64,000 nt of DNA from an uncultured bacterium (GCA_949300485.1 CASGEL010000010.1:1-64000), one strand, 5' to 3'; shown: positions 1-8,684, numbered from the stretch's first letter. A program made the numbers and translations. The notes: a model not told the origin generated them from the letters alone.

Positions 1-100
1 TCGCTTTCGCTCAAACAAAACTCGGCTTGATATCGTTTCATTAACTGATGCTAATTATTTTGATAATGATTGTTTTAATATAAATAATAAATATTATGTA

Positions 101-128
101 AAATAAAAGGCGATATAAAATACCGCCT
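101..128 (-). terminator. Rho-independent terminator of the GGDEF gene
   Basis: On the minus strand a 9-bp stem (one G-T wobble) with a 3-base loop at 108-128 is followed by a T-rich tail at 101-107. It lies about 70 bases beyond the stop codon of the GGDEF gene. Confidence 0.6.
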
Positions 129-200
129 ATTAACCAGATTTACACTATGTAAGTGTTCAGAAAGGATCTGTGTTACATCCTCTACTAAGGATGTTATTAA

Positions 201-1073
201 CTATTCTCCCAAATTAAGATGAGAGAACTGTACAATTTTATTTTTACCACGCTTTTTAGCATTATATAAAGCGTGTTCTGCATATCTTATAATTGTATTT
301 GCATCTTCTTCCGTATCTGGGAGACAAGGAAAAGTTGCAATACCTCCAGATATAGTAATTGGATGACGTTCCTCTTCTCCTGCAGGAATAAATTCCATTT
401 TTTCGATATCTTTTCTAAATCTTTCTGCAAATAAAAATGCATTATCCTCAGATGTATTAGGAAGAACAACAATAAATTCTTCATCTCCGTAACGAGTCAA
501 GATATCTTCTTTTCTAATAAGTTGTTTTAATTTATCTGCAATAGAACGAAGCAATACATCGCCCCACTCATAACCGTAAATATCATTTACAACTTTAAAG
601 AAATCTAAATCAAATAAAAGCAAAGATAAAGGAGTTGTATAGCGTTTTGAACGTGAAATTTCCTGTTCCATTCTTTCCAACAAATATTTTCTGTTATGAA
701 GACCTGTTAATTCATCAGTTGTAGAAAGAGTTTTTAACTTATCTCTAAGCTCTTTTATCTTAAGCATATTTTTTACACGAACAATCAATTCCTGATTATC
801 AACAGGAGTTTTGATATAATCGAAAGCAACAGCTCTTACTGTACAACCCTTAAAAGTTTCTCCTATAAACAGGATAGGAAATTTAAATTTTGTTACCATT
901 AAAACATCTTTAATATCAGGAACATTTTCAATAATAATAACACCCGGATTTAAAGTTTCATAATTTTTCAAATTTGCAGCATTTTCTAATCTGACATTAG
1001 AATCTTCTATAGAAGAAACAACATCAGCTAATGCTGACGAATTTTTATCTGTATATATTACAATATTTTTCAT
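201..1073 (-). CDS. GGDEF-domain protein with degenerate receiver domain
   Basis: Probable diguanylate cyclase, which would make cyclic di-GMP from two GTP in the cytoplasm. Residues 1-105 have a response-regulator fold pattern, but the expected phosphoacceptor position in the VIIIEN strand lacks Asp, so it probably does not accept phosphate normally. Residues 110-285 form the GGDEF domain: DELTGLHNR (120-128), FDLDFFKVVND (154-164), an RxxD inhibitory-site motif RKED (187-190) and the signature as GDEEF (196-200). The usual second Gly of GGDEF/GGEEF is Asp, so activity is uncertain. The ATG has a GAGAGG ribosome site. The gene stands alone with its own terminator and is divergent from the gene at 1225. 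Confidence 0.88.
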   Translation of the reverse strand: MKNIVIYTDKNSSALADVVSSIEDSNVRLENAANLKNYETLNPGVIIIENVPDIKDVLMVTKFKFPILFIGETFKGCTVRAVAFDYIKTPVDNQELIVRVKNMLKIKELRDKLKTLSTTDELTGLHNRKYLLERMEQEISRSKRYTTPLSLLLFDLDFFKVVNDIYGYEWGDVLLRSIADKLKQLIRKEDILTRYGDEEFIVVLPNTSEDNAFLFAERFRKDIEKMEFIPAGEEERHPITISGGIATFPCLPDTEEDANTIIRYAEHALYNAKKRGKNKIVQFSHLNLGE

Positions 1074-1185
1074 AAACTAACCTCTCATTAACAAATTATC
1101 ATATTGTTTATATTCAAGCAAAAATGTTACGATTGTTAAGATACTTAAAATCAACTAACAGGATGTGGAGAAATAACGTCTAAAA

Positions 1186-1194
1186 TGATACAAT
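1186..1194 (+). promoter_or_regulatory. Extended -10 promoter of the gene at 1225
   Basis: The bases TGATACAAT (TG-n-TACAAT) stand about 30 bases before the start codon at 1225, with AAAGG as ribosome site between. No strong -35 box is visible. Confidence 0.4.
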
Positions 1195-1224
1195 AAGAGC
1201 TATAACGTTTTAAAAGGTACAAAA

Positions 1225-3096
1225 ATGGATTATTCAGCAGAAAACAATAAAGAAAGAGAATATCTGGAACAAGATTTTTCACCTATCAAGGAGTTATTAA
1301 AAAGAATTCGCAATTCTATAATTTCAGGAGCTAAAGTTTCAACAGACGATTTAAATTTAAGTGGAATATTAAACTATGATAAAAACTTAACTTACACTTA
1401 TATAACACTGTTTCAAGAGGGACAAACTCAAATTCGATGGGGCTCTTGCAAAGACACTTTTGATGAATCAATAAATCGAGATATTGAAAAAATTAAAACT
1501 TCCAAAACATTTCAAAATTTTGATATTCAAAATAGTGAAAGATGTCGAATACTTTTGGAATTTGTTACAGATCAAATTCCGGCAAGACTTGAAGAGATTA
1601 AATATACAACCTTTACGTCAAAAAGATTTGAACCGGGAATATCCGGGATAAAACTTATACTAAATAAAACACCTTATATTTATATGCCGACAGATGCCTG
1701 GGTTCTTAGCCAAATGGATTTAAAATCAGCACTAAATACACTTTTAAGGAAAACACATATAAAAAATATAACTAATAAAATTTCAGAAAGAATAAATATA
1801 TTAAAACAGGCGGATTATGAATGTTATATTATAAAAAGCCATGCATTTGTTACTTATAAAGATGATATTTTGCCTTTATACAGGGGGAATATTTTATATG
1901 AATATTCCACTGAGGAAATTTGCAAAATGGCACTTGCAGGAGCCGATTGGATAGTAAAAAATCAAAAAGATGATGGCAGATTTTTATACTACTATGATGC
2001 AAAAGAAGATAATTATAAAGATCATGAACATCCAAATGCACCTGAAGACAACTTATATTACAACGACCTAAGGCATTGTGGAGGAATAGTAACTCTAATA
2101 AGAGCCTATCAATTAACTAAGGATAAAAAATACTTAGAAGCCGCCAAAAAAGGAATAGATTTTATAACAACAATAACTCAAGAACACCTTGTTGAAGGTA
2201 AAACAGCAGCTTACGCATTCTATAATAAAAAGGCTAAACTTGGCGGAACAGGTATGATTCTTATTGCAATGATGAAATACCGAAATGAAACCGGAGACAA
2301 ATCCTATGATGAATATATAAAAAAATACAGCAGACATTTGCTTTCTAGGATATATAAAACAGGGGAAATGCTTGGATATTATATTAATCCTAAATTTAGA
2401 AATGGAGAACCCCTTATTGATATGACAGATGAAGAAAGACGTTTGACGTTTTCTTTTTATTATCCGGGAGAAGCCTTATTAGGCTTGGGGCTGGTAGCTA
2501 ATAATTTTAAAGAAGATGATGAACTTATTAACAATATTCTCGAAAAAAGTAAAATTGCCCTTGACTGGATAGTTGAAGAAAGGCCTAAACTCTATGCTGA
2601 TTTATTCACTGCTCTGCCATCAGATGCCTGGCTTATGCAAGCAATAGAAGAATGGTGCAAAAATCCAGAATTTAGAAAAGAAAATTATATAAATTTTGTC
2701 TATAATGATGCAAAAACAATGATGAATAAAACATATACAAAAGACGACTCACCATATATTGATTATGATGGAGCCTATTATTATAATTACGGAGATCATT
2801 TCTACCCGGACGGTTCTCGCTCTGAAGGTTTAATCGGTGCATATTATCTTGCAAAAAATTTGGGGGATAATGAATTTGCGGAACAAATTCTAGATGCTTG
2901 CAGAAAAACGGCTAAATCACAAATGATTTTATTTAATTCAGATAAAAACAATTATGCTCATAAAAACCCAGACAAATCAAAAGGAGCAATAAGATTTAAA
3001 GCGACACGTCAATGGATTAGAGTGGATTCAATACAACATGTTGCATGTTTTTATTTCAGACTATACTTTGCAGAAAATAATATTTCAGCATTGTAA
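1225..3096 (+). CDS. Uncharacterised alpha/alpha-toroid (six-hairpin-like) protein
   Basis: Function not known. There is no signal peptide or membrane helix, so it is probably cytoplasmic. Residues 1-200 are charged and match nothing I recognise. From about residue 225 to the end, repeated helical hairpins of glycosidase/epimerase six-hairpin type are visible: ADWIVKNQKDDGRF, then NDLRHCGGIVTLIRAYQLT, then FYYPGEALLGLGL, then SRSEGLIGAYYLAKN. The HCGG and PGEALLGL segments resemble the helix-turn pattern of N-acylglucosamine epimerase-like and related sugar-acting toroids. The gene stands alone. A carbohydrate-active role is an inference from fold only. Confidence 0.65.
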   Translation: MDYSAENNKEREYLEQDFSPIKELLKRIRNSIISGAKVSTDDLNLSGILNYDKNLTYTYITLFQEGQTQIRWGSCKDTFDESINRDIEKIKTSKTFQNFDIQNSERCRILLEFVTDQIPARLEEIKYTTFTSKRFEPGISGIKLILNKTPYIYMPTDAWVLSQMDLKSALNTLLRKTHIKNITNKISERINILKQADYECYIIKSHAFVTYKDDILPLYRGNILYEYSTEEICKMALAGADWIVKNQKDDGRFLYYYDAKEDNYKDHEHPNAPEDNLYYNDLRHCGGIVTLIRAYQLTKDKKYLEAAKKGIDFITTITQEHLVEGKTAAYAFYNKKAKLGGTGMILIAMMKYRNETGDKSYDEYIKKYSRHLLSRIYKTGEMLGYYINPKFRNGEPLIDMTDEERRLTFSFYYPGEALLGLGLVANNFKEDDELINNILEKSKIALDWIVEERPKLYADLFTALPSDAWLMQAIEEWCKNPEFRKENYINFVYNDAKTMMNKTYTKDDSPYIDYDGAYYYNYGDHFYPDGSRSEGLIGAYYLAKNLGDNEFAEQILDACRKTAKSQMILFNSDKNNYAHKNPDKSKGAIRFKATRQWIRVDSIQHVACFYFRLYFAENNISAL

Positions 3097-3211
3097 ATTT
3101 AATTGTTACAATTTTTTAACAAATCCCATAAAATATCTAAAGTTTTCATACAAATAATCCGTAACTATGAATAATAGATACGAAAATTATTGAAAGGAAC
3201 TGTTAAGACAT

Positions 3212-4675
3212 ATGGGAATGGCCGCATCACAAGCTAGATTGTTAAGCATAACTGCCCGATTATCAAACAATGAAATGGAACAGCAGTCTATTGCTTATTC
3301 AAAACAGCGTCTTTCTGATAACTCAGAACAGATTAACAATGCCTACCTTGAAGCACTAAATGCAACAAAATATCAAGTCTTAACAGGTTATAACGGTTCA
3401 GAAGCAAGCTATGCAGATTTAACCTATAATCAATTAACCGGTTTAAATTCTGTTGCTAATGGTAAGCAATATCTGGTTAAGGATAATAAAGGACAGGTGC
3501 TGGTTACTTCTGCAATACAAAAAGCTTATGAAGCCGGAAACGGAGATTTTAATATTTTCTTAAAAGAATTAGGCTATACGCAGGCTTCTATTGACGTAAC
3601 AAATCATACCGCATCAGAAGAAGCAATTCATAATGCTTGGGATGAATATTTGGCTTCCGTCGGGAAAAGTATTGACGATATGGATAGCCAGCATATTTTA
3701 AATTTTGATTATACATCATTCAGTAATGAATCCTTTGATGGCTATGTTACTTATAATACTGCTTACACAACAGATGTAAACGGTCAAACAATAGATTTAT
3801 ACAAGGACAGCAACGGATATTATAAAGAAAGATACCTATTACAGGCTTTTCAAACTGAAGATCCTACAACTGGTGAAATTATAACTCAAGTTGGCTACCA
3901 AACCGAAACTCAAGAAGGAACAGATGAATATACCACAGTTAATGATGTAACTTATAATACTGAAACAGGTACATTTACTTATACCAACATGGACGGAGAA
4001 GAAGTTGAAACTAATGTTCTATATGCAGATACTGATGCAAGCGGAAATGCTTTAGTAAGCGAAGAACAGAAAAATTACTTAACCTGGCAAAATAATAATA
4101 CATACATTGATGAAGGCGGAATCAGCTATCAGGTAACAAAAGAATCAAAAGCTTTAAATTATGAAGGAACAACAACTGCTCAACGAGAACTCTATGATTA
4201 TGCTGTAGCATTGACAGAAGCTTACTATAATAACAGTAACTCAAGTACAACAACTACCCTTACATATGATGCTGAAACAGTCAACTATTACAAAAATATA
4301 TTTAATGCAATGAGTACAAACGGATATACAACAACCGATAATGAAACAAACTTAAAAGATACAGATTGGTTTGTCGAACAGCTCAAATCTGGGGCATTAA
4401 CTCTTGCATACTATTCAACTACAGACAAATCCTTTGTAAATACAACACTGAATAGTGACGAATCAATAACAGAAAAAGAAGATTCAGCAGCTATGGTAAT
4501 TGCAGAACAAGTTTACCAAAGCCAAATGGATCAACTTGAAAGTCAAGACAAACAATTTGACTTACAATTAAACAAACTTGAATCAGAACATAATGCTCTA
4601 CAAACAGAATATGATTCAGTTAAAAGTGTTATCAGCAAAAATGTTGAAAAATCATTTAATATATTTAATGCATAA
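3212..4675 (+). CDS. Axial-filament-like secreted protein (uncharacterised)
   Basis: No function can be assigned. There is no cleavable signal peptide. The N-terminus (MGMAASQARLLSITARLSNN) is a helix followed by Gln/Asn-rich helix, and the last 60 residues form a coiled coil ending in KNVEKSFNIF. Between them lies a Thr/Tyr/Asn-rich, probably beta-rich middle. Terminal helices flanking a variable centre is the arrangement of flagellar axial proteins and type III secretion filament proteins, but I see no direct family signature. A GAAAGGA site lies 13 bases before the ATG, which is long. A terminator follows at 4726, and two glycine-zipper paralogues come next on the same strand. Confidence 0.6.
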   Translation: MGMAASQARLLSITARLSNNEMEQQSIAYSKQRLSDNSEQINNAYLEALNATKYQVLTGYNGSEASYADLTYNQLTGLNSVANGKQYLVKDNKGQVLVTSAIQKAYEAGNGDFNIFLKELGYTQASIDVTNHTASEEAIHNAWDEYLASVGKSIDDMDSQHILNFDYTSFSNESFDGYVTYNTAYTTDVNGQTIDLYKDSNGYYKERYLLQAFQTEDPTTGEIITQVGYQTETQEGTDEYTTVNDVTYNTETGTFTYTNMDGEEVETNVLYADTDASGNALVSEEQKNYLTWQNNNTYIDEGGISYQVTKESKALNYEGTTTAQRELYDYAVALTEAYYNNSNSSTTTTLTYDAETVNYYKNIFNAMSTNGYTTTDNETNLKDTDWFVEQLKSGALTLAYYSTTDKSFVNTTLNSDESITEKEDSAAMVIAEQVYQSQMDQLESQDKQFDLQLNKLESEHNALQTEYDSVKSVISKNVEKSFNIFNA

Positions 4676-4725
4676 ACGAAAAATTTTATAATTCCCCTAC
4701 AATTAATTTTCGTAACTTTTCCCTG

Positions 4726-4752
4726 CCACTTGATAAAAGTGGTATTTTTTTA
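4726..4752 (+). terminator. Rho-independent terminator
   Basis: CCACTT, a GATAA loop and AAGTGG (4726-4742) are followed by a run of T. It ends the transcript of the gene at 3212. Confidence 0.7.
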
Positions 4753-4787
4753 CTTATAAAGATTAACAATTGTTAACATAATGAACG

Positions 4788-4800
4788 AATTAAGCAATTT
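4788..4800 (+). promoter_or_regulatory. 13-bp upstream motif shared by the two glycine-zipper genes, copy 1
   Basis: AATTAAGCAATTT occurs 77 bases before the start at 4865. An identical copy at 5760-5772 lies 73 bases before the start of the next paralogue. It may be a promoter element or an operator; this is inference. Confidence 0.4.
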
Positions 4801-4864
4801 CTATTCCCCAATTTTTTTTATAAAAGTGTAGGTTATTTTTAAATGTGTAAAAGGTGGTAAAGTT

Positions 4865-5689
4865 ATGGGTATAGGATCAATTATACCAAAAGTAATTGAT
4901 TATGCAAAAAATTGCAAAGCAGTTAACTATGGTAAAAGAATTGTAAACGTAATGCCGGAAGCAATCCTGGGTAACGGTGCAGAAGTTGCAGGAAAAGCAA
5001 TGCGAGCAACGGATGGCTCCCTATTAAAAAGAGGAAAAGCAGGGTTCAAAGCATTAGAAGCAGATATTGCAGCTAAAAAATTATCACAGGGCGGCTTCTT
5101 TAAAAGAATTACTTCCAATTTAGGAGATATTCCAAAATTAACAAAAGAAGGATTTAATGCAGCAAAAGCAGCAGGCAAAAGTTCTCTTTGGGGCGGAGTA
5201 AAAGGTTTGTTTAAAGGCCTTGGGAAAAATATGCCGTTTCTTGCAGCTGCATCAACACTTTTATTTGAACTTCCAAACATCTGGACAGCAACAAAAGAAC
5301 AGGGTATTGGTCAAGGTGTTGCAGAAGTTGCAAAAGCCGGTACAAGATTAGCAGGCGGTGCTGCAGGTGCAGCAATCGGTTCAGCTCTGTTACCGGGCAT
5401 CGGAACAATCGTAGGGTGGATTGCAGGTGAATGGTTAACAAGTAAAGTTGTAGGAAAAACATACTCTGAAAAGAAAGCTGAAGCAGAAGCTCTTGCTCAG
5501 GAAGAAGCAGCTCAACAACAAGCACAGCAAGCAGTATACCAAACTCCGTTCACAGGAACAGATCCGAGCAATCCGTATGGATACAATCCGTATGGTATGA
5601 CAAATCCAATATACGGCTATGACAATTTCTCAAATCCATATGCTGATGACATTATGATGCAAGGTTTAAACTTTAATACAATGGCTTAA
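4865..5689 (+). CDS. Glycine-zipper membrane-inserting protein, paralogue 1
   Basis: Uncharacterised, 274 residues. A basic, Gly/Ala-rich N-terminal region (1-115) leads into a hydrophobic stretch near 122-140. A classical glycine zipper follows (about 160-195, with AGGAAGAAIGSALLPGIGTI), then a Glu/Ala/Gln helix and a C-terminal tail rich in Pro, Tyr, Asn and Met that repeats NPYGYNPYGM. There is no N-terminal signal peptide. It aligns over most of its length with the next gene. The ribosome site is AAGGTGG. Glycine zippers of this kind occur in membrane-permeabilising and pore-forming proteins; secretion or a target membrane cannot be read from the sequence. Confidence 0.7.
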   Translation: MGIGSIIPKVIDYAKNCKAVNYGKRIVNVMPEAILGNGAEVAGKAMRATDGSLLKRGKAGFKALEADIAAKKLSQGGFFKRITSNLGDIPKLTKEGFNAAKAAGKSSLWGGVKGLFKGLGKNMPFLAAASTLLFELPNIWTATKEQGIGQGVAEVAKAGTRLAGGAAGAAIGSALLPGIGTIVGWIAGEWLTSKVVGKTYSEKKAEAEALAQEEAAQQQAQQAVYQTPFTGTDPSNPYGYNPYGMTNPIYGYDNFSNPYADDIMMQGLNFNTMA

Positions 5690-5710
5690 ATATACAATCC
5701 CCTAACAAGT

Positions 5711-5744
5711 AATGAGTCTTTAAATTGTACTTTAAAGACTCATT
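5711..5744 (+). terminator. Hairpin terminator between the glycine-zipper paralogues
   Basis: A perfect 14-bp stem (5711-5724 with 5731-5744) and 6-base loop is followed by a T-rich tail. The two paralogues are therefore probably transcribed separately. Confidence 0.65.
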
Positions 5745-5759
5745 TTAATATTTGTTAAT

Positions 5760-5772
5760 AATTAAGCAATTT
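5760..5772 (+). promoter_or_regulatory. 13-bp upstream motif shared by the two glycine-zipper genes, copy 2
   Basis: Second copy of AATTAAGCAATTT, 73 bases upstream of the start at 5833. Spacing to the start is almost the same as in copy 1. Confidence 0.4.
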
Positions 5773-5832
5773 TATCAGAAGAAAAAACTTAATTAAAATA
5801 TAGGGGAAATAATAAAACACAGGGGAATGAAA

Positions 5833-6990
5833 ATGGGAATTTTATCACTTGCAAAAAAGGCAATTTCTTTAGGCCGAAGAGCATTAAATGTAGCTCCCGA
5901 ATTTTTATTAGGTGACAGCTCTGAAGTCATCGGTAAAGCTATGCGCAATAAAAAAGGCTCAATATTTTCAAAAGCAAAAGCAGGTGCAAAAGCTTTAGAA
6001 GCAGATATTGCAGCTAAAAAAGCAACTCAAGGCGGTTTTGCAAAAAGAGTAATCAATAATTTGAAGCCTAAATTTTATATTAACCAAATTAAAAATGGTG
6101 CAAATGCGGCAAAAGTAGCCGGCAAAAGTTCATTATGGGGTGGAATAAAAGGTCTTGGTAAAGGTATTGCCAAGAAAATGCCTTTTATTGGAGCTGCTCT
6201 GACAGTTTTATTTGAGGCTCCTAATTTATATACTGCATTTAAAGAAGGCGGATTTAGTGCAGGAATGAAAGAAGTGGGAGGAGCCACAGTTGAACTTGGA
6301 TGTATGGCTGCAGGAGCTGCAATAGGTTCCGCAATCTTTCCTGGGGTTGGAACAATAATCGGCGGTATTGTTGGTGCTATAGGCGGCGCATTGTTAAGAG
6401 GTAAAACATACACCGAGAAAAAAGCCGAACAAGAAGCTATTGCACAATTACCAAAATATACAAAAGAAGATATTGCAAAACTTCAAGAGTATGGATTTAC
6501 ACCTGAAGAAATTGAACAATTCCGTCAAAATGGTTATAAAATGGAAGATATTCTAAAGGCTATAGACGAAGAACTAAAATTAGAAAATCAAACTCCAGTA
6601 ACAGCTTCGCAGGACAATACCAGAGTTGAAAAGCCTGTCATTCCGGAAAAAGTTCCTGAAGCACAAGGTAATGAAACTCCTGTTCAGAAAACCAATAACG
6701 AGTCATCTAAAACTTCTCAACAAATGATAGATGAACAAAATAAAGCATATCAAGAAGAATTAAAAAGATTGCAAGAGGAGTTTAACATTAAACCTCAACA
6801 ACAAACATTTAATCCTTGGGGTTCAATGTACCAAATGCCATTTATGAACTTTGGAATGTCTACCCCACTTATGAGCGGTATGAATTCCTTTGGCGGATAC
6901 AATCCTTATATGGGCTCCTTATTCCAAATGCCATATAGTAACCCGTTTATATTAAATCCGCAAAATCAATATTTTAAATATACAGGATAA
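5833..6990 (+). CDS. Glycine-zipper membrane-inserting protein, paralogue 2
   Basis: Uncharacterised paralogue of the preceding gene, about 385 residues. I place the start at the second ATG (5833), because the AGGGG site is 7 bases before it and only 1 base before the ATG at 5827; the product then begins MGILSLAKK, parallel to MGIGSIIPK in its neighbour. Shared blocks include ALEADIAAKK, GKSSLWGGIKGL and the glycine zipper near 155-195. It differs by an inserted acidic helical region (TPEEIEQFRQNGYKMEDILK), a Pro/Gln/Asn linker and a coiled coil before the same kind of Pro/Met/Tyr/Asn/Gly-rich tail. It is followed by a strong hairpin at 7022. Confidence 0.7.
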   Translation: MGILSLAKKAISLGRRALNVAPEFLLGDSSEVIGKAMRNKKGSIFSKAKAGAKALEADIAAKKATQGGFAKRVINNLKPKFYINQIKNGANAAKVAGKSSLWGGIKGLGKGIAKKMPFIGAALTVLFEAPNLYTAFKEGGFSAGMKEVGGATVELGCMAAGAAIGSAIFPGVGTIIGGIVGAIGGALLRGKTYTEKKAEQEAIAQLPKYTKEDIAKLQEYGFTPEEIEQFRQNGYKMEDILKAIDEELKLENQTPVTASQDNTRVEKPVIPEKVPEAQGNETPVQKTNNESSKTSQQMIDEQNKAYQEELKRLQEEFNIKPQQQTFNPWGSMYQMPFMNFGMSTPLMSGMNSFGGYNPYMGSLFQMPYSNPFILNPQNQYFKYTG

Positions 6991-7021
6991 AATATCTCAT
7001 TAATCTCTCATAATATCTCCA

Positions 7022-7048
7022 GGAGCCGTATATTAAATATACGGCTCC
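7022..7048. terminator. Bidirectional hairpin terminator
   Basis: GGAGCCGTATAT, a TAA loop and its perfect complement lie between two convergent genes (ends 6990 and 7060). The T-tract is modest on both sides. Confidence 0.55.
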
Positions 7049-7059
7049 GATATTTTGTA

Positions 7060-7233
7060 CTAGACGCTTGTAACGTGAAAATCACGTTCTGAAATTGATG
7101 AAGTACATTCTAAAAGCTGGGTTAATAATCTTTCTATAACAGCTTCCATTGTTTTTACTTCACCTTTCAATGCTCTGAAACTTTCATCCCTAGTCTCTTT
7201 TAATGCACCTTCAAATATTTCGTCTTCATACAT
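7060..7233 (-). CDS. Small acidic helical protein, 57 residues
   Basis: Reading the minus strand from the ATG at 7233 gives 57 codons beginning MYEDEIFEGALKETRDESFR and ending DFHVTSV, then TAG. AGGAG sits exactly 7 bases before the ATG. The composition is normal for a soluble, helical and possibly coiled-coil protein, with Leu/Ile/Met spaced as heptads in the middle (EAVIERLLTQLLE). It is convergent with the glycine-zipper gene and divergent from the kinase gene. Function unknown; it could be a small partner or chaperone-like protein, but nothing shows this directly. Confidence 0.6.
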   Translation of the reverse strand: MYEDEIFEGALKETRDESFRALKGEVKTMEAVIERLLTQLLECTSSISERDFHVTSV

Positions 7234-7390
7234 AAACTATACTCCTATTTAATCTTAACAATATTATATTCGGCATATTAATTAAAAATCTTTAATAATA
7301 ATAAAGTTTTTGTTACAAAATTTCATTATTTGTAGAGGTTTAAAATATTTTAAAGTACAATATTACTATGTTTTTAAAAAGGACGTATGA

Positions 7391-8227
7391 ATGTTGAAAG
7401 ACTTAGATTTGACAAGTTATAATTACTATTCAAACAGACGGGATATGGAAATTATCTCAACTATAGTTGAAAGTTTAAAAAAAATATTAGAAGAAGATAA
7501 AAAACAAGAACAACCTTTATTTTTAAAAATTTCAGATAATCTTATTCTAAATATTGCCAGAAAAGTTGTACAAGAAAAAAAACAAACTTTTCTAATCGGA
7601 ATAACAGGCGAAAGTGCTTCCGGCAAAACCGTTTTTGTTGATAACACGATTAAAGCTTGCGTAAAAGACAAGACTCAAGGAATATATACTGTTATCAGAT
7701 GTGATGATTATTATAAAGATACATCAAAAGAACTTAAAGAAGCCGGCAGCTATGAAGAATTATTTAAAACAGGCTTTAGTTTTGATACTCCGGCTGCAAT
7801 TGATTTAGATTTGATGAAATCTCACCTTGTTGCTTTAAAAGAAGGACTTACTATTAAGTCGCCTAAATATAATTTTGTAACTTGCGAATCAGATCCAAAC
7901 GGGGATGAAAAGACACCTGCAAAAGTAATTTTGACTGAAGGTTTATACGTTCTAAATGAAAATGTAAGAGATATTATGGATGTGAAGGTTTATGTATTCA
8001 CTCCGCTTGAAGTTATAAAAGAAAGATGGTACAGAAGAGCTGCCCAAAGAGGGAAAACAGGAAAAGCAGCAGACATGCAATTTGCGGATGTTAATAAAAC
8101 TGCTCAGGAATATATCAGACCAACTTATCAAATTTCCGATGCTGTTATAAACGGTATGGTAAGTCAAGAATATATTCAGGAAATAACAGATAAAATTTTT
8201 CAAACTCTTAAAAACATAGAATATTAA
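7391..8227 (+). CDS. Uridine kinase / phosphoribulokinase family P-loop kinase
   Basis: Cytoplasmic P-loop kinase, most like uridine kinase, which phosphorylates uridine or cytidine with ATP or GTP in pyrimidine salvage. The Walker A motif GESASGKT is at residues 73-80, followed by the family segment CDDYYKD, a GFSFDTPAAIDLDL segment in the place of the uridine-kinase DHPxAxD motif, KSPKYNF, and the Walker-B-like strand VILTEGLYVL. About 65 residues precede the kinase core, more than in the classical enzyme. The ribosome site AAAAAGGA is just upstream of the ATG. The exact substrate cannot be settled from sequence alone. Confidence 0.8.
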   Translation: MLKDLDLTSYNYYSNRRDMEIISTIVESLKKILEEDKKQEQPLFLKISDNLILNIARKVVQEKKQTFLIGITGESASGKTVFVDNTIKACVKDKTQGIYTVIRCDDYYKDTSKELKEAGSYEELFKTGFSFDTPAAIDLDLMKSHLVALKEGLTIKSPKYNFVTCESDPNGDEKTPAKVILTEGLYVLNENVRDIMDVKVYVFTPLEVIKERWYRRAAQRGKTGKAADMQFADVNKTAQEYIRPTYQISDAVINGMVSQEYIQEITDKIFQTLKNIEY

Positions 8228-8237
8228 AAAGTTTAAT

Positions 8238-8263
8238 AAGGCAGGGTATAAATGCCCTGCCTT
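8238..8263. terminator. Convergent hairpin terminator
   Basis: AAGGCAGGG and CCCTGCCTT form a 9-bp stem between two convergent genes, followed by a T-rich stretch on the plus strand. Confidence 0.65.
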
Positions 8264-8271
8264 TATTATAT

Positions 8272-8568
8272 CTAAAAAGCTCTTTTACACTGTTGACAAG
8301 TATTCTTATTCGGATATATTTTAACATACTCTATTGGAGCAGCACACCCACACGATACACCTTTTATTTTTACTCCATGAAGCTTTTCACATTTTGTTAA
8401 CTTCGGTTTTTTACATCTTTCTTTTTTTACTTTCACACACTTATTACACTGTCTAAAACCGGTAAAAGGATTTAAACTATTTGGACCTTCATAGGTCCAG
8501 GCAAAAGCACCTTGAGCAGGAATAGCCAAAAATGCCAATAGGGTTAATGTTGTAAATAAATTTTTCAT
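8272..8568 (-). CDS. Small secreted protein with eight cysteines
   Basis: Start chosen at the ATG at 8568, which has AGGAGA 7 bases upstream; a longer frame adds five residues without a ribosome site. Residues 1-23 are a signal peptide with a likely cut after AFA. The mature part, about 75 residues, has eight Cys: a CxxC near its start (QCNKC), four single ones including CGC, and a final CQQC. It is very Lys-rich. Two CxxC pairs at the ends suggest metal binding or disulfides. It does not match a family I can name. The gene is monocistronic between terminators. Confidence 0.65.
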   Translation of the reverse strand: MKNLFTTLTLLAFLAIPAQGAFAWTYEGPNSLNPFTGFRQCNKCVKVKKERCKKPKLTKCEKLHGVKIKGVSCGCAAPIEYVKIYPNKNTCQQCKRAF

Positions 8569-8684
8569 ACTATCTCCTATCAATAAATTGGGTACATTAT
8601 CAGTTTAAAAGTTTTAAATTAAAATTCTATACCCAAATAGAGATTCTAAATTAACATTTCAGGCTAAGAAAAATTAGCACAATT

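Noticed and set aside
4927-5280. 117-residue minus-strand frame inside the first glycine-zipper gene
   Set aside because: It is the antisense shadow of a Gly/Ala/Lys-rich gene, with Pro/Ala-rich composition and no ribosome site; the plus frame has paralogue support.
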